The notes under the pieces are model-generated. The model was not told the origin of the DNA. It ran no database searches and was given only the letters and a program-made list of their open reading frames with translations. This document shows, one piece after another, positions 5,387 to 8,875 of a DNA stretch of 8,875 nucleotides. The translations under genes and the position numbers were made by a program. The stretch comes from Rubrivivax sp. (GTDB taxonomy: Bacteria > Pseudomonadota > Gammaproteobacteria > Burkholderiales > Burkholderiaceae). The number at the start of each line of letters is the position of its first letter. Position 1 is the stretch's first letter. The DNA is taken from the NCBI GenBank assembly GCA_004211235.1, contig SEEY01000121.1, forward strand, positions 1 to 8,875, given 5' to 3'.

Positions 5387-7270
5387 ATGATTGACCAGAG
5401 CCGACTGCTGAAACTCGCTGCAATGCTGGCCATCGGCGCCTGCATGCTGATGTCCCATCCGTATGAAGGCCTGCGGCATGACGGCGTTCTCTACCTGGGG
5501 CAAGCCCTGCTGCACTCCCGTGTGCCGGCGCTGAGCCAGGACACTTTCTTTGCCGGCGGCTCCCAGGACAGCTATTCCATCTACGCCCACCTGATGGTGC
5601 CGCTTTACAGGCACTTCGGCCTGCTGACGACGCATGTCGCCGTCCTGATGACTGGCTGGCTGCTGATGCTCGGCGCGGTGCTGGCACTGCTGCGGCGCCT
5701 CGAGCCATCCGGGCTTGTCCCACTTTGGGGTGCACTCGCCTTCGCCGTCATGTCACCGATCTATGGCGGCATCACGATCATTGGCTACGGTGAGCCGTTT
5801 GTGACCGCCCGCAGTTTTGCCGAGCCGCTGCTGCTGTGGAGTCTCGTGGCATTGCTGGACGGTCGAAAGGGCGCCGCCGCGGCCCTGCAGATACTTGCGG
5901 CCGGTTTCCACCCGCTGATGTCGCTGCCCGTGATCGTGACCAGCTGGTGCTACCTCATCCAATCACAACGCCGCTGGCTCTGGCTGGCCGCATTGGTTCC
6001 CGCCGTCTGGCTGGCTGCACTGGCTGGGGTGCGGCCGTGGGAGGGCCTGTTGAAGACCTATGACCCGTACTGGTGGGCGTTGGTCGAGACCAGCAACCCC
6101 ATGGTGATGCTGTCGACGTGGACGCTCGACGACCAATTGCGCGTGGTTCTCGACCTGGCCATCCTGCTAGCGGTCGCTCGGTCGCGGCCTGCGGACGCGT
6201 GGACGAGGCTGCTCTACGCCCTTATCGCCACGGCCGTCGGCCTGGTGAGCCTCACCGCCATCGGCACAGACGCTCTTCACTCCGTGCTGGTGACGCAATT
6301 GCAGGTGTGGCGGGTCCATTGGATCGTGCACCTGGTAGCCATGGCGCTGGCGCCGTGGCTGGTGGTGCGGTTCTATCGGCTTGGTGGCCTATGGCCCGTC
6401 AGCGCCTGTGCGTTGCTGCTTGCGCTGCTGAACTCGCATGCCAGCATGGGCCATGGCGTTGCCACGCTGTCGCTGTGGGCGCTTGTCTGCGTGGCGGCAT
6501 TGGGCGGGCACGCTGTGTCTGGTGGTGTGGTGCGGGTCGCTTGTGGCTGCATCCTGCTGTGCGTGCTGGGGCTGTCGGCCTACCAACTGCAAGACCAGTT
6601 AGGAGAGATCAGCTGGCAGACGCCTGAAACGTTCTGGAGCGACGGATTCGGCCGGATCGCCGCCTCCCCGGTGGTGGCCGCGTTTGGCTTTGCGACGCTG
6701 TTGTTCCTTGCCGGCAAAGGCCGTCCGGGTGCGCTCGCAGCCCTGAGCCTGAGTGCGCTCCTCGTGGGTACGGCCGTCTTCAACTGGGACCAGCGCCCCG
6801 ACCTTGCCCGTGCCGTGGAAATACCAACCGGCTCCGCGCATCCCTTCGCCGCGCACTTGCCTGCCAACGCAACGGTGTACTGGCCGTACTACCTCGTCCC
6901 CGTGTGGAGCATGCTCGAACGCCCAAGCCACTACTCGGCCCAACAAGGGGCGGGCTTGCTGTTCAACCGCGACACTGCGCTCATCTTCGGCGCTCGCAAG
7001 GAGACATACCGAACGATCCGGAGTGATCGTGAGAGCTGCCGAAGCGCCTCGCTGATGACAAAGGACAGCGCCGCCCGGCGAGCTTGCGACATGCCCGCGC
7101 TGGATCGCCTGACGGCCCTGTGCGGCCAGCAGGACAGACCGGATTTCATGGTGCTGCCGGGGCGCTTGCCGTGGGAGCCGCTGGCCACCTGGTCGCCCGC
7201 CCGGCACCGGGAGCCGCCGCAGAGCTATGCGCTGTACGCCTGCACCCAGCTCGCGAGCGCGCCGCCCTGA
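5387..7270 (+). CDS. Large multi-pass membrane protein, GT-C-like (possible glycan or pilin modification)
   Basis: This 627-residue protein has about 13-15 hydrophobic segments over roughly residues 5-480, then a soluble C-terminal part of about 140 residues (RPDLARAVEIPTG onward). After the first helix comes a loop with HDGVLYLGQALL and SQDTFF. This layout (helix, acidic first loop, many helices, soluble tail) resembles GT-C-fold, lipid-linked-sugar glycosyltransferases and related uncharacterised membrane proteins. Other notable segments are SFAEPLLLWSLVALL and AGFHPLMSLPVIV in the membrane part, and ATVYWPYYLVPVWSMLERPSHYSAQQGAG in pieces across the tail. I do not recognise a named family with certainty. 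In other bacteria, pilin glycosyltransferases such as TfpO/PilO lie just after pilA, which suggests that role. I chose the ATG at 5387 because the in-frame ATG at 5321 lies in a terminator hairpin and adds 22 polar residues before the first helix. The ribosome binding site at 5387 is weak. Confidence 0.72.
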   Translation: MIDQSRLLKLAAMLAIGACMLMSHPYEGLRHDGVLYLGQALLHSRVPALSQDTFFAGGSQDSYSIYAHLMVPLYRHFGLLTTHVAVLMTGWLLMLGAVLALLRRLEPSGLVPLWGALAFAVMSPIYGGITIIGYGEPFVTARSFAEPLLLWSLVALLDGRKGAAAALQILAAGFHPLMSLPVIVTSWCYLIQSQRRWLWLAALVPAVWLAALAGVRPWEGLLKTYDPYWWALVETSNPMVMLSTWTLDDQLRVVLDLAILLAVARSRPADAWTRLLYALIATAVGLVSLTAIGTDALHSVLVTQLQVWRVHWIVHLVAMALAPWLVVRFYRLGGLWPVSACALLLALLNSHASMGHGVATLSLWALVCVAALGGHAVSGGVVRVACGCILLCVLGLSAYQLQDQLGEISWQTPETFWSDGFGRIAASPVVAAFGFATLLFLAGKGRPGALAALSLSALLVGTAVFNWDQRPDLARAVEIPTGSAHPFAAHLPANATVYWPYYLVPVWSMLERPSHYSAQQGAGLLFNRDTALIFGARKETYRTIRSDRESCRSASLMTKDSAARRACDMPALDRLTALCGQQDRPDFMVLPGRLPWEPLATWSPARHREPPQSYALYACTQLASAPP

Positions 7271-7283
7271 CGCGACGCGGCCC

Positions 7284-8378
7284 TCAGGACAGCCACTTGA
7301 GCAGGCGAATGGCCGCGCCCATGGGTGTGGCACTGCGATGCGCACTGGCACCGCTGCGCGCCTGGATGGCGCGCTTGTTGCTGCGGTAGTACTCGAACGC
7401 CTCTGCCAGGATCTCGTTGTTGCCAAGCGTGGGCCGCCAGCCCAGCATGCGCCGTGCCTTGGTGGTGTCGAACTCGAAGTCCTCGGCAATCATGCGCCGG
7501 TGGTAGGGCCCGAGCGGCGAGATGTGCAGCGCATGCGTGAGCCTCATCAAAGGCAGAGCCAGCCAGGTAGGCAGCGTGGCCACGCGCGCCGACGTGCCAG
7601 CGCGGCGGATGACGTACTCATAGGTTTCGCGCAGCGAGGGCACTGCGTCGCTGCCGACGTTGAACAGCTCCGTCTTCTCGATCTGCCGAGCCAGCAGGGC
7701 CGCTTCCGCCAGATCCCTTGCCGCGATGAACTGATAGCGGTTGCGCCCACCGCCGACCGCCCATACCTTGCGGCCCTCGTCAATGAACTCGAACAGGATC
7801 GCCAGCAGCCCCAGCCGGCCGGCCTGAATGATGGTGGGCGTGCGGATGACTGCACAGACCACCCGATGGTCCGCAAGCAACAGCTCTTCGGCCCGCAGCT
7901 TCGCCTCGCCATAGGCCTCGCAGGGCTTGGCCGGCAGGGACTCGTCGATCGCATGGCCGACGGGCCCGCCCCAGAGACAGTTCGTGGACGTGAAGACGAG
8001 GCGAGGCACGCCATGTGCCGAGCAGAGGTCTAGCACGTTGCGCGTGCCCTGCACATTGACCGACAACATGTCCGCATCGGTGATGTCGCCATGGGCCAGC
8101 AACGCTGCAAAGTGAAAGACCGCATCGATGCGGGCTCTGCTGCGAAAAGCCGAAGCGAGCGCCGCGTGGTCGCGAATGTCGACGCGCAGGTTGGTCAGGC
8201 CGCCATCCTCACGCACTGCGTCGACGATGTCCACGTTCACGACCTGGGCGCCCCGCCGCAGCACCTGGCCGATGAAGAAGTCGCCGAAGAAGCCAGAGCC
8301 GCCGGTGACGAGGAAGGTCTGGCCCACCAGATCGCGCGGCTGGGCAGCAGCGAGCTCCTTGTTGTCAATCACAGCCAT
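7284..8378 (-). CDS. NAD(P)-dependent epimerase/dehydratase (extended SDR)
   Basis: This 364-residue protein has an N-terminal Rossmann fold with TGGSGFFG (25-32), the extended-SDR dinucleotide motif. D50 at the end of strand 2 suggests a preference for NAD(H). D67 (VDIRD), HFAALLA (89-95), an FTSTN segment (129-133) holding the catalytic Ser/Thr, and Y156-x3-K160 (EAYGEAK) follow. RYQFIAARDLAEA and FNVGSD are typical substrate-side motifs of sugar-nucleotide epimerases and related sterol/lipid dehydrogenases; the substrate cannot be told. The basic C-terminal tail (about 335-364) is unusual. I chose the ATG at 8378 because GGAG lies 8 nt upstream and the Rossmann strand starts 20 residues in; the longer ORF from 8483 adds 35 residues that only read through the neighbouring gene. 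It converges on the membrane-protein gene with 13 bp between stops and no visible terminator, and its start overlaps the upstream gene by 10 bp. Confidence 0.9.
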   Translation of the reverse strand: MAVIDNKELAAAQPRDLVGQTFLVTGGSGFFGDFFIGQVLRRGAQVVNVDIVDAVREDGGLTNLRVDIRDHAALASAFRSRARIDAVFHFAALLAHGDITDADMLSVNVQGTRNVLDLCSAHGVPRLVFTSTNCLWGGPVGHAIDESLPAKPCEAYGEAKLRAEELLLADHRVVCAVIRTPTIIQAGRLGLLAILFEFIDEGRKVWAVGGGRNRYQFIAARDLAEAALLARQIEKTELFNVGSDAVPSLRETYEYVIRRAGTSARVATLPTWLALPLMRLTHALHISPLGPYHRRMIAEDFEFDTTKARRMLGWRPTLGNNEILAEAFEYYRSNKRAIQARSGASAHRSATPMGAAIRLLKWLS

Positions 8379-8875
8379 TGCGGCTTCTCCAGGTTCGGTC
8401 GGCAGGCCTTGAAGCCCAGGCCGGTGAATCGTTCGGCCAGCGGACGCCGCACATGCACGGCCAGACTCTGGCGCGTCATGCATGCGTAGTCGAGGCGCAA
8501 CGCCTCGTCGAGCCAGACCAGATCAACGTCCTGCATGCGCCACGCGATGCGGATGAACTCGCGCATTTCGCGAGCGTCCTGCACGAGGATGACGTCGGGC
8601 GGCTGCCGCGAGTACAGGCTGCGCCAGTGCGTGCCGGGATCCGGCCCCAGGCCCAGCTGGTGGTTGTCCCGCCAGATGTGCTTGTCGCGCACGAGCATGA
8701 AGTAGTAGCCCCAGGCACGCGCGCGCAGTGGCTTGCGTTGGGGCGAGAAGGTCAGGTAGCTGAGATCGTCCGGGAGCAGCCGGTCCGGCAATCCGCGCGA
8801 CATGCCGGCGCCGTGAATGGCCTCCGATTCCCGGGCATGCGACTGCAGATCGCCCCATCGGGCCCGCGCATCGGA
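8369..8875 (-). CDS. Unrecognised protein, C-terminal 168 residues (5' end beyond the window)
   Basis: The frame is open from the right edge to the TGA at 8369-8371 and continues upstream of the first Met codon (8803) with plausible coding sequence (RWGDLQSHARESEAIHGAG), so the true start probably lies outside the window. The visible part is soluble, rich in Trp, Arg and Asp, with no membrane helix. Notable stretches are LTFSPQRKPLRARAWGYY, VRDKHIWRDNHQLGLGPDP, PPDVILVQDAREM and DVDLVWLDEALRLD. The alternating hydrophobic strand-helix pattern (DVILVQD, VDLVWLDE) suggests an alpha/beta enzyme domain, but I do not recognise the family. Its last 10 bp overlap the start of the epimerase gene, so the two are probably translated together and may act in one pathway. 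Confidence 0.7.
   Translation of the reverse strand, partial: SDARARWGDLQSHARESEAIHGAGMSRGLPDRLLPDDLSYLTFSPQRKPLRARAWGYYFMLVRDKHIWRDNHQLGLGPDPGTHWRSLYSRQPPDVILVQDAREMREFIRIAWRMQDVDLVWLDEALRLDYACMTRQSLAVHVRRPLAERFTGLGFKACRPNLEKPQWL

Noticed and set aside
7271..7283. Bidirectional terminator between the convergent membrane-protein and epimerase genes
   Set aside because: The 13-bp gap holds no stem-loop or T-run on either strand.
8379..8483. Longer start for the epimerase at 8483
   Set aside because: The extra 35 residues overlap the neighbouring gene in another frame and lie before the natural Rossmann start; the ATG at 8378 has GGAG upstream.
1..8875. CRISPR array, tRNA/rRNA, insertion sequence or prophage
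   Set aside because: No regularly spaced repeats, no tRNA-like fold, no transposase or integrase motifs were seen, and gene content and composition look like ordinary chromosome.

Overview
The window is high-GC, densely coded bacterial chromosome. The gene order (end of sucD, a TerC-family gene, then a signalling block, a class II cyclic-nucleotide phosphodiesterase and a type IVa pilin gene) suggests a betaproteobacterium of the order Burkholderiales. This is inferred from gene families and order; no 16S rRNA or other phylogenetic marker is present. No tRNA, rRNA, CRISPR array, insertion sequence or phage gene is visible.

Layout. Positions 1-193 carry the last ~51 residues of succinyl-CoA ligase alpha (sucD), closed by a strong intrinsic terminator (213-239). 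The first 46 bases are not sucD: they are an exact reverse complement of 88-133 and look like a fold-back junction at the end of a contig or molecule. Next comes a TerC/YjbE-type membrane protein (321-1013). It is followed on the same strand by a Ser/Thr protein kinase (1032-2171), a PP2C phosphatase overlapping it by 4 nt (2168-2977) and a protein with one canonical and one degenerate FHA domain (3015-3665). After a 155-bp gap lies a metallo-beta-lactamase-fold cyclic-nucleotide phosphodiesterase (3821-4606), closed by a terminator (4630-4653).

The pilin gene (4850-5305) has its own control region. There is a good sigma-54 promoter (4787-4802), a 40-bp interrupted palindrome centred near -106, and a second perfect 8+8-bp palindrome centred near -55. 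This resembles the sigma-54/PilR arrangement known for pilA in Pseudomonas. Tandem hairpins (5321-5374), the second with a 12-bp stem and UUCG loop, end the pilin transcript. Beyond them is a 627-residue multi-pass membrane protein with GT-C-like features (5387-7270), which may act in glycan or pilin modification.

On the minus strand, converging on that gene with a 13-bp gap, are an extended-SDR NAD-dependent epimerase/dehydratase (7284-8378) and, overlapping its start by 10 bp, the 3' part of an unrecognised gene that runs off the right edge (8369-8875).

How the genes may work together: kinase, phosphatase and FHA reader form a writer/eraser/reader cassette for threonine phosphorylation. 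It lies between central metabolism/TerC and a predicted cyclic-nucleotide-degrading enzyme next to the pilin. A link from phospho-signalling and cyclic nucleotides to type IV pili is attractive, but rests only on gene order and domain content.
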